DNA from: an uncultured Treponema sp.
Lineage (GTDB): Bacteria > Spirochaetota > Spirochaetia > Treponematales > Treponemataceae
Assembly (NCBI GenBank): GCA_945877425.1
Contig: CAMCRZ010000011.1
Location: 1 to 64,000 of the forward strand
Direction of reading: 5' to 3'
Length of the DNA stretch: 64,000 bases
The position numbers and the translations under genes were made by a program. Under the pieces are notes generated by a model that was given only the letters and a program-made list of their open reading frames with translations, made no database searches and had not been told where the DNA came from. Below are positions 1 to 7,821 of this stretch, in pieces; positions within the stretch are counted from its first letter, which is position 1; the number at the start of each line of letters is the position of its first letter.

Positions 1-647
1 GGATACCATGCAGAGTTGAGCATTGCTTCCAAAGTTTCGTCTGCCTTGTAAACTTCTGCACTTTCTGCACCTTCGCCAAAAGATCCGTCTGCATTTATTG
101 TGAAAAGCTTAAGGTTGTAGCTGAAGCACCAGCCGAAGTTTCCGTCTGAAGTTAAGACTCTAAGCCATATTCCTTCAAGGTTATGTACGCCGTTTGTAGG
201 AATTACACCGTCGCCTTCGTAAAGTACACGGACAATTTCATCTTTTCTCAAGCGGTAAACTTGTTTTGAAGTGTTCACTGCATCTTCGCGAATAGGAAGT
301 CCGTTTAAATTACAGCGGGCATATTTCTGTGCGTACTGAGTGTATTTTTCAGCATGCTTTAAAGCTTTCTTTTTTGATTCAGGAGATGTGATTTTCCAAA
401 GCGGGACTTCAATTTTTTCTTCTGAATCAGGAACGCCAATTACATAAGTGTGTGAAATATTTGACTTTATGTAAACCGGAACAACTGTTCCGTCTGGAAT
501 CTGATGTTCCGTAATGTTCCAGAGTACAATTCCGTAGCCTATAGTCTGGGAGCATGAAGTAAGTGCAAATGCAAGAAAAGAAAATGCCGCCAGAAACAAA
601 GGGCAGAACAATGCACGTAATGAAAGTTTTAAAGATGCTTTTTTCAT
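1..647 (-). CDS. SH3-like domain lipoprotein, C-terminus beyond window edge
   Basis: This reading frame is open to the left edge of the window, so the C-terminus is missing and about 215 residues are visible. The N-terminus is a lipoprotein signal: Lys-rich start, a long hydrophobic stretch and the lipobox LTSC with Cys32. The mature part contains a segment around residues 130-180 (YRLRKDEIVRVLYEG, then a Trp/Phe-rich strand) that resembles the bacterial SH3-like fold found in treponemal lipoproteins. The ATG lies 9 bases after the fabF stop codon, so the two are probably co-transcribed, although no good ribosome binding site is seen. The likely location is membrane-anchored facing the periplasm or cell surface. 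The function is unknown; SH3-like domains often bind peptidoglycan or peptides, but that is inference. Confidence 0.75.
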   Translation of the reverse strand, partial: MKKASLKLSLRALFCPLFLAAFSFLAFALTSCSQTIGYGIVLWNITEHQIPDGTVVPVYIKSNISHTYVIGVPDSEEKIEVPLWKITSPESKKKALKHAEKYTQYAQKYARCNLNGLPIREDAVNTSKQVYRLRKDEIVRVLYEGDGVIPTNGVHNLEGIWLRVLTSDGNFGWCFSYNLKLFTINADGSFGEGAESAEVYKADETLEAMLNSAWY

Positions 648-656
648 ATAGGGTTT

Positions 657-1919
657 TTACTCCGAATATCTTTTTATGATGATACAGCCGTTGTGTCCGC
701 CGAATCCAAGACTTGCACTTGCTGCTGCATTTATTTCAGCTTTAACGCCTGTGTGGGGAGTGTAGTCAAGATCACAGCCCTGTTCAATATCAGGATTGTC
801 AAGGTTGATTGTTGGAGGAACGAAAGAGTCGTTTATTGCCTTTACGCAGAAAAGTGCTTCTATTGCACCTGCTGCTCCTACAAGATGGCCTGTCATGCTT
901 TTTGTTGATGAAATGTGAAGTTTGTATGCGTGTTCTCCAAATGCTGATTTCAACATAGCTGATTCACCGCGGTCGTTTGCATGAGTTGAAGTTCCGTGTG
1001 CATTGTAATACTGAATGTCTTCAGGTTTAAGTCCTGCATCTTCAATTGCCTCTTTTACAGCAAGGGCAGCACCGCTTCCGTCTGAAAGTGGAGCCGTAAT
1101 GTGGTAAGCGTCACAGCTTGCTCCAAAGCCTGCAACTTCAGCGTAGATTTTTGCACCTCTGGCTTTTGCGTGTTCCAGTTCTTCAAGCATGAAAATTGCT
1201 GAACCTTCGCCTAAAACAAATCCGTCTCTGTCTTTGTCAAAAGGGCGGCTTGCTTTTTGCGGACAGTCATTGTGTGTGGCTGTAAGTGCCTGCAGTGCTT
1301 CAAAACTTGCAATTGAAAATTCCGTAATGGCAGCTTCTGTTCCTCCTGAAATGCATACGTCGCATCTTCCGGAACGAATTAAATCTGTGGCAAGACCAAG
1401 TGCATCTGTTCCTGAAGCACAGGCTGTTCCCAATGTCCAGCTGAAACCTTTAAGTCCGTAGTAAATGTTTACGTTGGCAGCAGCTTCGTTTGAAATCATA
1501 AGCGGAGTTGTAAGCGGAGGCATTCTTGAAGGACCTGCAGCAGGATCGTCAAGCTTTTTGAATCCTTCAGATGTAGCGTCCATTCCGCCAATGCAGCAGC
1601 CAATCATAACGCCGCACTTTTCGTTTTGCAGTGTTTCTTTTGTATAGCCTGAATCTGAAATAGCCTGAGCTGATGCGGCAAGACAAAATTTAGAAAAACG
1701 TGCCATTTTTCTTACAGCCCGTGAAGTTATTCCGTACTGTTCAATGTTAAAGTCTTTAACTTCTGCAGCGATTTTTACGTCAAGGCGAGAAGAATCAAAA
1801 AGAGTAACAGGACCAATCCCGCATTTACCATTTTTTACACTTTCCCAAGCTTCATCAACTGTGTTGCCCACTGGAGAAACAACTCCTAAACCTGTAATAA
1901 CAACTCTTCGTCTTGTCAT
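657..1919 (-). CDS. fabF: 3-oxoacyl-[acyl-carrier-protein] synthase II
   Basis: Beta-ketoacyl-ACP synthase II (420 residues, normal for the family) condenses malonyl-ACP with acyl-ACP during fatty-acid elongation in the cytoplasm. The catalytic triad is visible: Cys167 in GTACASGTDAL, His308 in NAHGTSTHANDRGE and His345 in TKSMTGHLVGAAG. The N-terminus MTRRRVVITGLGVVSPVG is typical. The start is supported by an AGGAG site 6-7 bases upstream. The gene precedes the SH3-like lipoprotein by only 9 bases, and no acpP, fabG or fabD lies nearby on the visible side. KAS I (FabB) is the alternative, but the sequence reads as FabF. Confidence 0.96.
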   Translation of the reverse strand: MTRRRVVITGLGVVSPVGNTVDEAWESVKNGKCGIGPVTLFDSSRLDVKIAAEVKDFNIEQYGITSRAVRKMARFSKFCLAASAQAISDSGYTKETLQNEKCGVMIGCCIGGMDATSEGFKKLDDPAAGPSRMPPLTTPLMISNEAAANVNIYYGLKGFSWTLGTACASGTDALGLATDLIRSGRCDVCISGGTEAAITEFSIASFEALQALTATHNDCPQKASRPFDKDRDGFVLGEGSAIFMLEELEHAKARGAKIYAEVAGFGASCDAYHITAPLSDGSGAALAVKEAIEDAGLKPEDIQYYNAHGTSTHANDRGESAMLKSAFGEHAYKLHISSTKSMTGHLVGAAGAIEALFCVKAINDSFVPPTINLDNPDIEQGCDLDYTPHTGVKAEINAAASASLGFGGHNGCIIIKRYSE

Positions 1920-1981
1920 TTTAAAACTCCTTTGAAAGCATTGAATTAAAATTTATATTCCAATATTTGTACTAGTTTGAA

Positions 1982-3088
1982 TTATCTTATCTTAAAGAAA
2001 ATTGCCAGCATTGCAATTGTAATAAGAACCTGCATCATCATGAATTTTATCAAAACCTGAGTAGGAGACCAGCCTCTGTTTTTCCGCATGTGGTCGTGAA
2101 GTGGAAACCGTACTTTTTCAAAAATGCTGATGTGTAAAAACCGTTTCAGCGCAACTTTTAAAAGACCCATTCCGCCGTTAATGAAGATAATGCTTGATGT
2201 AGCAAGGAAAAGCAGAATGTTGCCGCTAAGCATTACGCAAAGTCCGATGTAAAATCCCAAAGCCCTTGAACCTGCGTCTCCCATTAAAACTGAACTTGGA
2301 AATGCATTGTGCCATAAGTAGCCCATTACGACTCCGGCAAAACAGAATGTTGCTATTGCCCAGCACGCACCGTCTTTGAAAAACGGAATGTTAAGATAGT
2401 CTGCAAAATTTACGTGTCCGATAAAGATGTAAAGGATTGTGCCCATTGTAAAAAGTGCGATCAAAACTAAGGAAGAAGAAAGTCCGTCTACTCCGTCTGT
2501 GCAGTTTGTCGTGTTTACTGATACCCAGAGCATGACTGTTGTAATTATGATGTAAAGCCATGAAGGTACGGCTACAGGATTGCGCACAAATGGAAACCAG
2601 AAGTAAAGCTTTTCTTTTTCCGTAACAGTTCCGAATTTTTCTGTGTAAAAATATGATTGTGTTTCCTTAAGATATTTTGAAAGGAGAAATGCTGCCGTTA
2701 CGCAAATGAGCAAATCAAGAAATGCCTTGATGTATTCGCCCCAGCCTTTTTCGCTTCTGTCGTCCAGGTAACCTGTAATCATCATAAGCCAGGTAAGTGC
2801 AAGGAAAATTGTAAGGTAAAGGTTAAATGGTGCAAAGATAAAGGTGAACAGTATAAAAAAAGAAACAAAAACTATTCCCGCACCAGTTGGCTTTCCCTTT
2901 GATGCTTCTTTTGAAAGTGTGAAATCTCTTCCTCTGTCGTGGGGAAGTATATTGTAAAACTTTGGAAGAAAAGACTTTGTTACAATAAAGCCTGTGTATA
3001 AAGCAAGTATAATCAAAACTGCATAAGACTGTAAAAGCCGTGCAGGTCCAAGATATTTTGTAAGATGACTACCGATATAATAAAGCAT
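1982..3088 (-). CDS. mraY: Phospho-N-acetylmuramoyl-pentapeptide transferase
   Basis: MraY transfers phospho-MurNAc-pentapeptide from UDP to undecaprenyl phosphate, making lipid I in the cytoplasmic membrane. At 368 residues it has the usual length and about ten hydrophobic segments. Family signatures are visible: GYLDDRSEKGWGE (DD motif), NTTNCTDGVDGLS, MGDAGSRALGF, and PLHDHMRKNRGW, which corresponds to the His-rich MraY loop. It is not in a dcw (division/cell wall) cluster here; its downstream neighbour is fabF after a 62-base gap. The start region lacks a strong Shine-Dalgarno, so the start codon is less certain than the identity. A WecA-like polyprenyl phosphotransferase is less likely because of the C-terminal PLHDH motif. 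Confidence 0.92.
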   Translation of the reverse strand: MLYYIGSHLTKYLGPARLLQSYAVLIILALYTGFIVTKSFLPKFYNILPHDRGRDFTLSKEASKGKPTGAGIVFVSFFILFTFIFAPFNLYLTIFLALTWLMMITGYLDDRSEKGWGEYIKAFLDLLICVTAAFLLSKYLKETQSYFYTEKFGTVTEKEKLYFWFPFVRNPVAVPSWLYIIITTVMLWVSVNTTNCTDGVDGLSSSLVLIALFTMGTILYIFIGHVNFADYLNIPFFKDGACWAIATFCFAGVVMGYLWHNAFPSSVLMGDAGSRALGFYIGLCVMLSGNILLFLATSSIIFINGGMGLLKVALKRFLHISIFEKVRFPLHDHMRKNRGWSPTQVLIKFMMMQVLITIAMLAIFFKIR

Positions 3089-3160
3089 ATAAAAATCCGT
3101 CTTTATTTTACAATGAGTTTAATTGCATAATGATATCAGATTTAAAGTAATTTTACAATC

Positions 3161-3457
3161 GTGCGTTTACCTGCAGCTGGTTTGCTGTAAGGTGCAGTTT
3201 GTGGACAAGTACGCTGTGTGCGGCGCCGCCCTGTTCTTGCCGACAAGTGTACGCTTTACGAGAAAGGCACCGCAGGAAAGTGCAGGCTTTAACTTTTACA
3301 GCTGGCTCTAAAAAAGAAGAATGTACGCTTACCTGCAGCTTGTTGGCTGTAAGGTGCAACTTGTTGGAAGTACGCTAGGAGCAGAAGTCGGGTGCAAAAA
3401 CGCTCTGTTTGAGATAAAGTGCTTGCTTTGCGAGAGGGGCTTGTAGGAAGGTGTGTC
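3161..3457 (+). repeat. Dispersed intergenic repeat, copy R1
   Basis: This stretch carries two tandem versions of module alpha, recognised by CTGTTCTTGCC, GTGTACGCTTTACGAGAA, AAGTGCAGGCTTTAACTTTT, CTTACCTGCAGC, GCTGTAAGGTGCA and AAGTACGCT, followed by the first part of module beta (AGGAGCAGAAGTCGGGTGC). Near-identical blocks occur at eight other intergenic sites in the window. No gene is supported here. Confidence 0.85.
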
Positions 3458-3473
3458 AAAAAGGATAAAACTT

Positions 3474-3977
3474 TTAGCGGTTCATTGCTTTTCTTACTGT
3501 ATCAACAGGCAGAAAAAAAGAAAGTTCTTTATCATTAAAGTTAATAAAACCATAATGCTCGTAAAAACTCTTTGAAGTTTCTTTAGCATCTACGATTATA
3601 AAATATAATCCGGTAATTTCTGCTACATGGACTATTTTTATAAAGGCTTGAGTAAGAAGCCACTTTCCAATTCCCTTTCCCTGTAAATCTTTTTTAACTG
3701 CCAGGCGTGCAATTCGTAAAGATGGAATAGGATACTTCGGCAATTTACCCCTATATTCATGAGGAATTTCTTCATAAACCACTTGTGCTGTCGTAAGAGT
3801 GAAATATCCGATAATGTCTTCTGTTTCATCAAGTGCAGCAAAAGTTCTTCCGATTCCTAATGCATCATTCTTCAATGAATAACGTGAAAGAAAATCATTT
3901 AAAACTTCTGTTCCGCAATCAAATTTTTTAAGTTTTGCTTTGGGAACATCTTTTATCGAAACTAATTTAAAACTCAT
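3474..3977 (-). CDS. GNAT-family toxin (TacT-like tRNA acetyltransferase)
   Basis: This 167-residue GNAT acetyltransferase resembles the toxins of DUF1778/GNAT toxin-antitoxin modules (TacT, AtaT, KacT), which inactivate charged tRNAs by acetylating the amino acid. Visible features are motif A with the acetyl-CoA pyrophosphate loop ([18 protein letters not shown], residues 91-108) and FYEHYGF near the C-terminus, where Tyr139 matches the catalytic Tyr of TacT-type enzymes. The start overlaps the stop of the upstream antitoxin by 4 bases, showing translational coupling. It sits between repeat copies R1 and R2, consistent with an accessory locus. The family role is well established; the exact tRNA target cannot be read from sequence. 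Confidence 0.88.
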   Translation of the reverse strand: MSFKLVSIKDVPKAKLKKFDCGTEVLNDFLSRYSLKNDALGIGRTFAALDETEDIIGYFTLTTAQVVYEEIPHEYRGKLPKYPIPSLRIARLAVKKDLQGKGIGKWLLTQAFIKIVHVAEITGLYFIIVDAKETSKSFYEHYGFINFNDKELSFFLPVDTVRKAMNR

Positions 3978-4228
3978 CTGAACAAACCTTTTAATGCCTC
4001 ATTTGGCTCTGGTGGATTATCCAGTGCTGCCATTACAAGATCTCTGTCGCGATTTGAAAGTACAAAAACCTCGTTTTCAGCCAGGTCAATCTGAGCCTGC
4101 TTCAGAGATGATGCAAGGATATATGAAGAAAGTGAAACGTGTTTTAATTCAGCGGCACGTTCAAGAAGAGTCTTCTGATTTGAGTTTGCACGGAAGTCAA
4201 TTCTTTCGTCTTTTAATGCTATTGCCAT
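3974..4228 (-). CDS. DUF1778 (RHH-fold) antitoxin of the GNAT toxin
   Basis: This 84-residue protein starting [13 protein letters not shown] is a DUF1778/TacA-type antitoxin: a ribbon-helix-helix DNA-binding N-terminus (residues about 5-50, with [17 protein letters not shown]) and a short C-terminal tail that would wrap around the GNAT toxin. The start at 4228 was chosen because GGAGG lies 7 bases upstream; a longer reading frame from 4276 lacks a ribosome binding site and runs back towards the neighbouring intergenic sequence. The gene precedes and overlaps the toxin by 4 bases. By analogy with TacA it probably represses its own promoter, but no clear operator was identified. Confidence 0.88.
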   Translation of the reverse strand: MAIALKDERIDFRANSNQKTLLERAAELKHVSLSSYILASSLKQAQIDLAENEVFVLSNRDRDLVMAALDNPPEPNEALKGLFR

Positions 4229-4298
4229 AATAGTACCTCCGCTTCTAATATAACATGCTGTACGGAAATTGTACACACAAATTTATTTCAGGCTCCCT

Positions 4299-4595
4299 GT
4301 GGAAGAAGAGAGTGCGCTTACCTGCAGCTTGTGGGCAAGTACGCTGGGGCGGCGGCTTAAAATAAAAGGCGCTAGGAGCAGAAGTCGGGTGCAAAAACGC
4401 TCTGTTTGTGGCAGGCGCGCAAGCGACAAATAAAATAGTTCCCATGCCACAAACAGTGTGTAGGGGCATAAGTGCCCCGATTTTGACACCCGGCTTTGCG
4501 ACGTTCAGCCTTACTTTTACAGCGCCGCCGACCTGTCCTTGCCAAAAAACTCGTATTTTACGAGATGGGCTTGCGATAAAGTGCAGGCTTACAGA
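4299..4595 (+). repeat. Dispersed intergenic repeat, copy R2 (complete beta module)
   Basis: R2 starts with the GAAGAGAGTGCGCTTACCTGCAG part of module alpha, carries a full module beta (about 4361-4530) and ends with a second alpha fragment. Beta contains three nested inverted repeats: CGGGTG (4386-4391) with CACCCG (4487-4492), TTTGTGGCA (4405-4413) with TGCCACAAA (4445-4453), and GGGGCA (4463-4468) with TGCCCC (4473-4478). These are compatible with a three-way-junction fold. Confidence 0.88.
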
Positions 4596-4609
4596 CGAAT
4601 AAGGGTATG

Positions 4610-4909
4610 TTACTTTTTGTGTTTTCTGGAAATGTCGCTGAAAATATCGTAGCCTTCTTTTTTCTGATTTCTTGGAAGAACAAGTTTTGTCTGAACTTCC
4701 CCAACCTTTACCATTCCTTTGCAAATAGGTCGCTCTACTGCATTAAGGGTTTTTAAGTTTCTTTCATAAATATATGCATTTTCTACGCTAAAGGTATACA
4801 GCATTTTTGAGCAGGCAAAAAAAGTTATTACGGCGGAAATTGCCAGAAGAACTGACGTAATTTTTATTGCTTTACGGATTGATAAGATTTTGCTTTCTGA
4901 AAAAGTCAT
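4610..4909 (-). CDS. Small hypothetical membrane-anchored protein
   Basis: I do not recognise this 99-residue protein. It has a basic N-terminus followed by one hydrophobic segment (residues about 15-33) ending in FFAC, which could be a membrane anchor or a poor lipobox. The rest is soluble and ends in a Lys-rich tail. An AGGGAA site lies about 7 bases before the ATG, supporting translation. It lies alone between repeat copies R2 and R3. It may be a lineage-specific gene or a spurious frame in an accessory island; the signal-like N-terminus and ribosome binding site favour a real gene. Confidence 0.5.
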   Translation of the reverse strand: MTFSESKILSIRKAIKITSVLLAISAVITFFACSKMLYTFSVENAYIYERNLKTLNAVERPICKGMVKVGEVQTKLVLPRNQKKEGYDIFSDISRKHKK

Positions 4910-4961
4910 AATTGTTCCCTAATTTACGGCATATGTTACTATAATTTACTGAAAAATAAAA

Positions 4962-5350
4962 GTCGCCGCCCTGTTCTTGTCAGGAAGTGTACGCTTTACG
5001 AGAAGGACACCGCAAGAAAGTGCAGGCTTTAACTTTTACAGCTGGCTCTAAAAAAGAAGAATGTACACTTATCTGCAACCCGGCTGACTGTAAGATGCAG
5101 TGCATTGGCAAGTACGCCCGGGTGGCGGCATAAATTAAAAGGCGCTAAGAGCAGAAGTCGGGTGCAAAAACGCTCTGTTTGTGGCAGGCGCGCAAGCGAC
5201 AAATAAAATAGTTCCCATGCCACAAACAGTGTGTAGGGGCATAAGTGCCCCGGTTTTGACACCCGGCTTTGCGACGTTCAGCCGTTCTTTTTCTAGAGTC
5301 GCCGCCCTGTCCTTGCCAGAAAGTGTACGCTTTACGAGAAGGGCTCCGCA
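4962..5350 (+). repeat. Dispersed intergenic repeat, copy R3 (alpha-beta-alpha)
   Basis: R3 is the most complete copy: full module alpha, full module beta (about 5127-5290) and the beginning of another alpha. Its beta region differs from R2 at only a few positions, for example CTAAGAGC instead of CTAGGAGC, and keeps all three inverted repeats. It ends just before the promoter of tRNA-Gln. Confidence 0.88.
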
Positions 5351-5378
5351 AAATCTTCGACTGAACAGGAAAAAAGGG

Positions 5379-5407
5379 TTGTTTTTTTTTTCAGTTTAAT
5401 GTATAGT
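5379..5407 (+). promoter_or_regulatory. Promoter of tRNA-Gln
   Basis: TTGTTT (5379-5384) and TATAGT (5402-5407) are separated by 17 bases. Transcription would start near 5413-5414, about 5 bases before the mature tRNA. Confidence 0.7.
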
Positions 5408-5418
5408 CCTAGTTGCGC

Positions 5419-5489
5419 TCTTCCGTAGTGTAATGGTAGCACACGAGCTTTTGGTGCTTACAGTCCGGGTTCGAATCCTGGCGGAAGAA
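5419..5489 (+). tRNA. tRNA-Gln (anticodon TTG)
   Basis: A 71-base cloverleaf can be folded. The acceptor stem TCTTCCG pairs with CGGAAGA and the discriminator is A. The D arm is GTGT/GCAC, the anticodon loop is TTTTGGT with TTG at positions 34-36, and the T arm is CCGGG-TTCGAAT-CCTGG. The anticodon stem is weak at its base (a C-A mismatch and a G-U pair) but otherwise sound. No CCA is encoded. It has its own promoter and is followed by a terminator, so it is a single-gene unit. Confidence 0.93.
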
Positions 5490-5521
5490 TTTTCGTTACA
5501 TACAGACACTGAAAACATAGG

Positions 5522-5544
5522 CCTGCATAAGCAGGTTTTTTTTT
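5522..5544 (+). terminator. Intrinsic terminator of tRNA-Gln
   Basis: Stem CCTGC/GCAGG with an ATAA loop is followed directly by nine T residues. Confidence 0.8.
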
Positions 5545-5579
5545 GCACTTTTAGCTTTACCACAGCAGAATAGTGTAAA

Positions 5580-5608
5580 TTGAATTTAAGCAGGAGTTAG
5601 TTTATAAT
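5580..5608 (+). promoter_or_regulatory. Promoter of the GerMN gene, predicted leaderless
   Basis: TTGAAT (5580-5585) and TATAAT (5603-5608) are spaced by 17 bases. The ATG at 5615 starts 6 bases after the -10 box, so the predicted transcription start coincides with the start codon and no Shine-Dalgarno would be in the mRNA. Confidence 0.7.
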
Positions 5609-5614
5609 CGGCTT

Positions 5615-6574
5615 ATGAAAAATGAAGACAAACAGAAGAAATCCGGTTCTAAAAAAGATACAGGCTTCGGGCTTGCAGTCTGGATAGTCGTAATTATAAT
5701 TCTGGTGATATTTTTTATAGTTCAGTCGCCGAAAGTTGCATCTAACCTTAAAGAAACTGATTTTTTTAATAAAGTATTCGGAAAGTCCAATCCTGAATTT
5801 GTAGAAAACGCAGAAGTTAAACCGGAAAACGCCGGACAGAAAAATGACGTAATTCCTGAAAAAGAAAGCGTATCAAGTTATCCTGAAAAAAAATCAACTG
5901 AAACTGTAAAAGCAGAAAGCACGGTAAAGGCACAGAACGAACTTGCCAAAAAACAGCAGGAAGAAGCTGCCGCTGAAAAAGAAAAAACTGCATCTGAAAA
6001 AGAAAAAACTGCATCTGAAAAAGAAAAAACTGCTTCGGCAAAAACCACGGAAACATCAGGATCGTCATCATCATCAGAATCAGCAAAAGAAGAAAAATCA
6101 GCTGCATCAAATTCTTCTGTAAAAGATAAAGTTGTTGTAGCGCCGGAAAAACCTGCCGTAATGAACCTTAAGCTTTACTTTGTTGCAATTACCGGCGGCG
6201 GAAGTTTTACCAGAAAAGAAGTTACACGTTCCATGAAAAAGTCAGACTCTCCTCTGATGGACGCAATCAACGCTATAATAGAAGGCCCGAATGTTGATGA
6301 AGAAAAAAGCGGATGCAGGTCTCTTATTTCTGAAGGAACACGGCTTATCGGTGCAAGTGTAAAAAACGGAGTTGCAACTTTAAACTTTAACGACAACTTT
6401 GAATTCAACGCTCTTGGTAACGAAGGAATTGTGTGGCAACTGCAGCAGATTGTCTTTACCGCTACGGCATTTCCTACAGTTGAAAGCGTTCAGATTTTAA
6501 TCAGCGGCGAACGCAGGGATTTTATTGGAGAAGGAACTTACGTTGCCAAGCCTTTAAACAGAAATTCTTTCTAG
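5615..6574 (+). CDS. GerMN-domain membrane-anchored protein
   Basis: This 319-residue protein has a short cytoplasmic basic start, one transmembrane helix (residues about 20-40), a long low-complexity linker rich in Glu, Lys, Ala and Ser (about 75-185), and a C-terminal GerMN domain (about 190-315; KLYFVAITGGGSF, NAIIEGP, LNFNDNFEF, WQLQQIVFTATAFPTVESVQILISGE). The linker contains three perfect copies of a 7-residue unit (EKEKTAS). GerMN domains occur in GerM and in cell-envelope proteins, and are thought to work outside the membrane near the cell wall. Upstream is a strong promoter placing the transcription start at the ATG. The gene converges with the next gene, with 15 bases between stops. 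The specific role is unknown. Confidence 0.85.
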   Translation: MKNEDKQKKSGSKKDTGFGLAVWIVVIIILVIFFIVQSPKVASNLKETDFFNKVFGKSNPEFVENAEVKPENAGQKNDVIPEKESVSSYPEKKSTETVKAESTVKAQNELAKKQQEEAAAEKEKTASEKEKTASEKEKTASAKTTETSGSSSSSESAKEEKSAASNSSVKDKVVVAPEKPAVMNLKLYFVAITGGGSFTRKEVTRSMKKSDSPLMDAINAIIEGPNVDEEKSGCRSLISEGTRLIGASVKNGVATLNFNDNFEFNALGNEGIVWQLQQIVFTATAFPTVESVQILISGERRDFIGEGTYVAKPLNRNSF

Positions 6575-6589
6575 CTGTCCTGATTTTAA

Positions 6590-7675
6590 CTATTCTGATT
6601 TGTAACTTTCCGCAATGGAGTAAAAGTATTTCTCATTTGAAGAAAATGTGCTGTTGAAAACTGTCAGTAAAAAGTAAGAAATGCTTTCTCCATTTTTGTC
6701 TGTGATAATTTTTATTTCCTTTACAACATCAGGATTTGTGGAATTCAGCGTAAGGCTTTCGATTGTTGTAGTGTTCCCTTTTGATGAAATTTTTACGTCT
6801 TCCCATGAAATCAGGCTGTCGTTTTTGCTTTGTAAAATTCTTCGTGCAAAAGACTGAACTGTGTAAAGTGAATTTTCCGGAAGCGGTATGTTCGTAACCA
6901 TAAGCACTGCTTCGTTTCCTAAAACCCACAAGTTGTCCATTTTTCTTTCCCAGTTTTCATCAAGAGTGATTTTATTGCCTTCAAATTCTACGCTTACTTT
7001 TTTTGATTTTTTAAGGGAAAATTCTCTTTTGCTTTCAGTGCTGTTTTTCTGCAATCCTTTAAATGAAGCAAAACTTTTGTCCTGTGATGATGAAAGGGAG
7101 CCTGTTGTCTGTATCTGGAAAATTACTTTGTTTTTGCTGTCTTTTATAGATTCAATATTAAACAGCGGAACAAGTGAATTGTATTTTATCGTAACTTCAC
7201 CGCCTAACTGTAGAATTTCAGCTTTTCCTGTTGAAGTAAAACTTTCTTTTTTTGCATTTTCTGCAAATGAAATTTTCTGTCTCTGGGCTGTAAATTCGTA
7301 AAGAAGGTCGTGAATGTAATTTACTATGTCAATGTCTTCTGCGTCTTTCATGTTTGCAATTGATTCTCCTGTAAGTTCAAGAAAATCTTTTGAAGGGTCA
7401 ATCGTAAAGTAAATGGTAATGTCTTTTTCTGTAAGTGATTTATCTGAATCTTTTTGTGACGGTGCGTAATATCTTGCGGCATAAGTTTCATCATCGTAGT
7501 AAACAAATCCAATGTAAGATTCACGCTGAAAAGTGCTGTCTTTGTAGTAAACGTATTCTCCAGAAGTGTCGCTGATCTGCTGTTTTATTCCGGGAAGGGA
7601 AAATGCGGCAGAAGCTAAAAGAAAAAGTTCCAGAAATAAAGCGATTCTGTTTTTAAGTGATTTAATTGTTTTCAT
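6590..7675 (-). CDS. Secreted protein of unknown function
   Basis: I do not recognise a named family. The protein (361 residues from the chosen start) has an N-terminal signal peptide (basic residues, hydrophobic stretch to about residue 26, probable cleavage after FSLP or similar), followed by a beta-rich, Ser/Lys/Asp-rich soluble part without obvious catalytic motifs. It is probably periplasmic. The start at 7675 (MKTIKSLKNRIALFLELFLL) is preferred over a TTG at 7693 because the promoter TTTACA-17-TATTTT ends 7 bases before this ATG, giving a leaderless mRNA that would exclude the TTG. It converges with the GerMN gene. A spirochaete-specific periplasmic protein is the most cautious description. 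Confidence 0.7.
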   Translation of the reverse strand: MKTIKSLKNRIALFLELFLLASAAFSLPGIKQQISDTSGEYVYYKDSTFQRESYIGFVYYDDETYAARYYAPSQKDSDKSLTEKDITIYFTIDPSKDFLELTGESIANMKDAEDIDIVNYIHDLLYEFTAQRQKISFAENAKKESFTSTGKAEILQLGGEVTIKYNSLVPLFNIESIKDSKNKVIFQIQTTGSLSSSQDKSFASFKGLQKNSTESKREFSLKKSKKVSVEFEGNKITLDENWERKMDNLWVLGNEAVLMVTNIPLPENSLYTVQSFARRILQSKNDSLISWEDVKISSKGNTTTIESLTLNSTNPDVVKEIKIITDKNGESISYFLLTVFNSTFSSNEKYFYSIAESYKSE

Positions 7676-7682
7676 TAGTCTA

Positions 7683-7711
7683 AAAATATTCAAATTGTGA
7701 AAAATTGTAAA
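7683..7711 (-). promoter_or_regulatory. Promoter of the secreted-protein gene, predicted leaderless
   Basis: Read on the minus strand: TTTACA (7711-7706), 17 bases, TATTTT (7688-7683), then 7 bases to the ATG at 7675. Confidence 0.55.
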
Positions 7712-7715
7712 TAAG

Positions 7716-7815
7716 TGAGTGTGCTGCAGGATGTCTGGCAGAAAAGTGTACTCTTATGTGCAGCCTGGTTAAAGTAAGCTGCCGCCCTTTTGCAAGTACG
7801 CTTAAGGCAGCAGCC
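7716..7815 (+). repeat. Dispersed intergenic repeat, copy R4 (degenerate alpha)
   Basis: A short, diverged alpha fragment: GTGTACTCTTATGTGCAGC, then CTGCCGCCCTTTTGCAAGTACGCTTAAGGCAGCAGCC. It lies between the start of the secreted-protein gene and the 3' end of proS. Confidence 0.65.
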
Positions 7816-7821
7816 GTAAGT

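Noticed and set aside
4245..4724. Open frame of 159 codons and a related 68-codon frame within repeat R2 (similar frames in R3 and R5 containing LFVAWELFYLSLARLPQT)
   Set aside because: The protein-like similarity follows from nucleotide identity of module beta. The frames lack a ribosome binding site, have different starts and ends in each copy, and the inverted repeats explain the conservation better.
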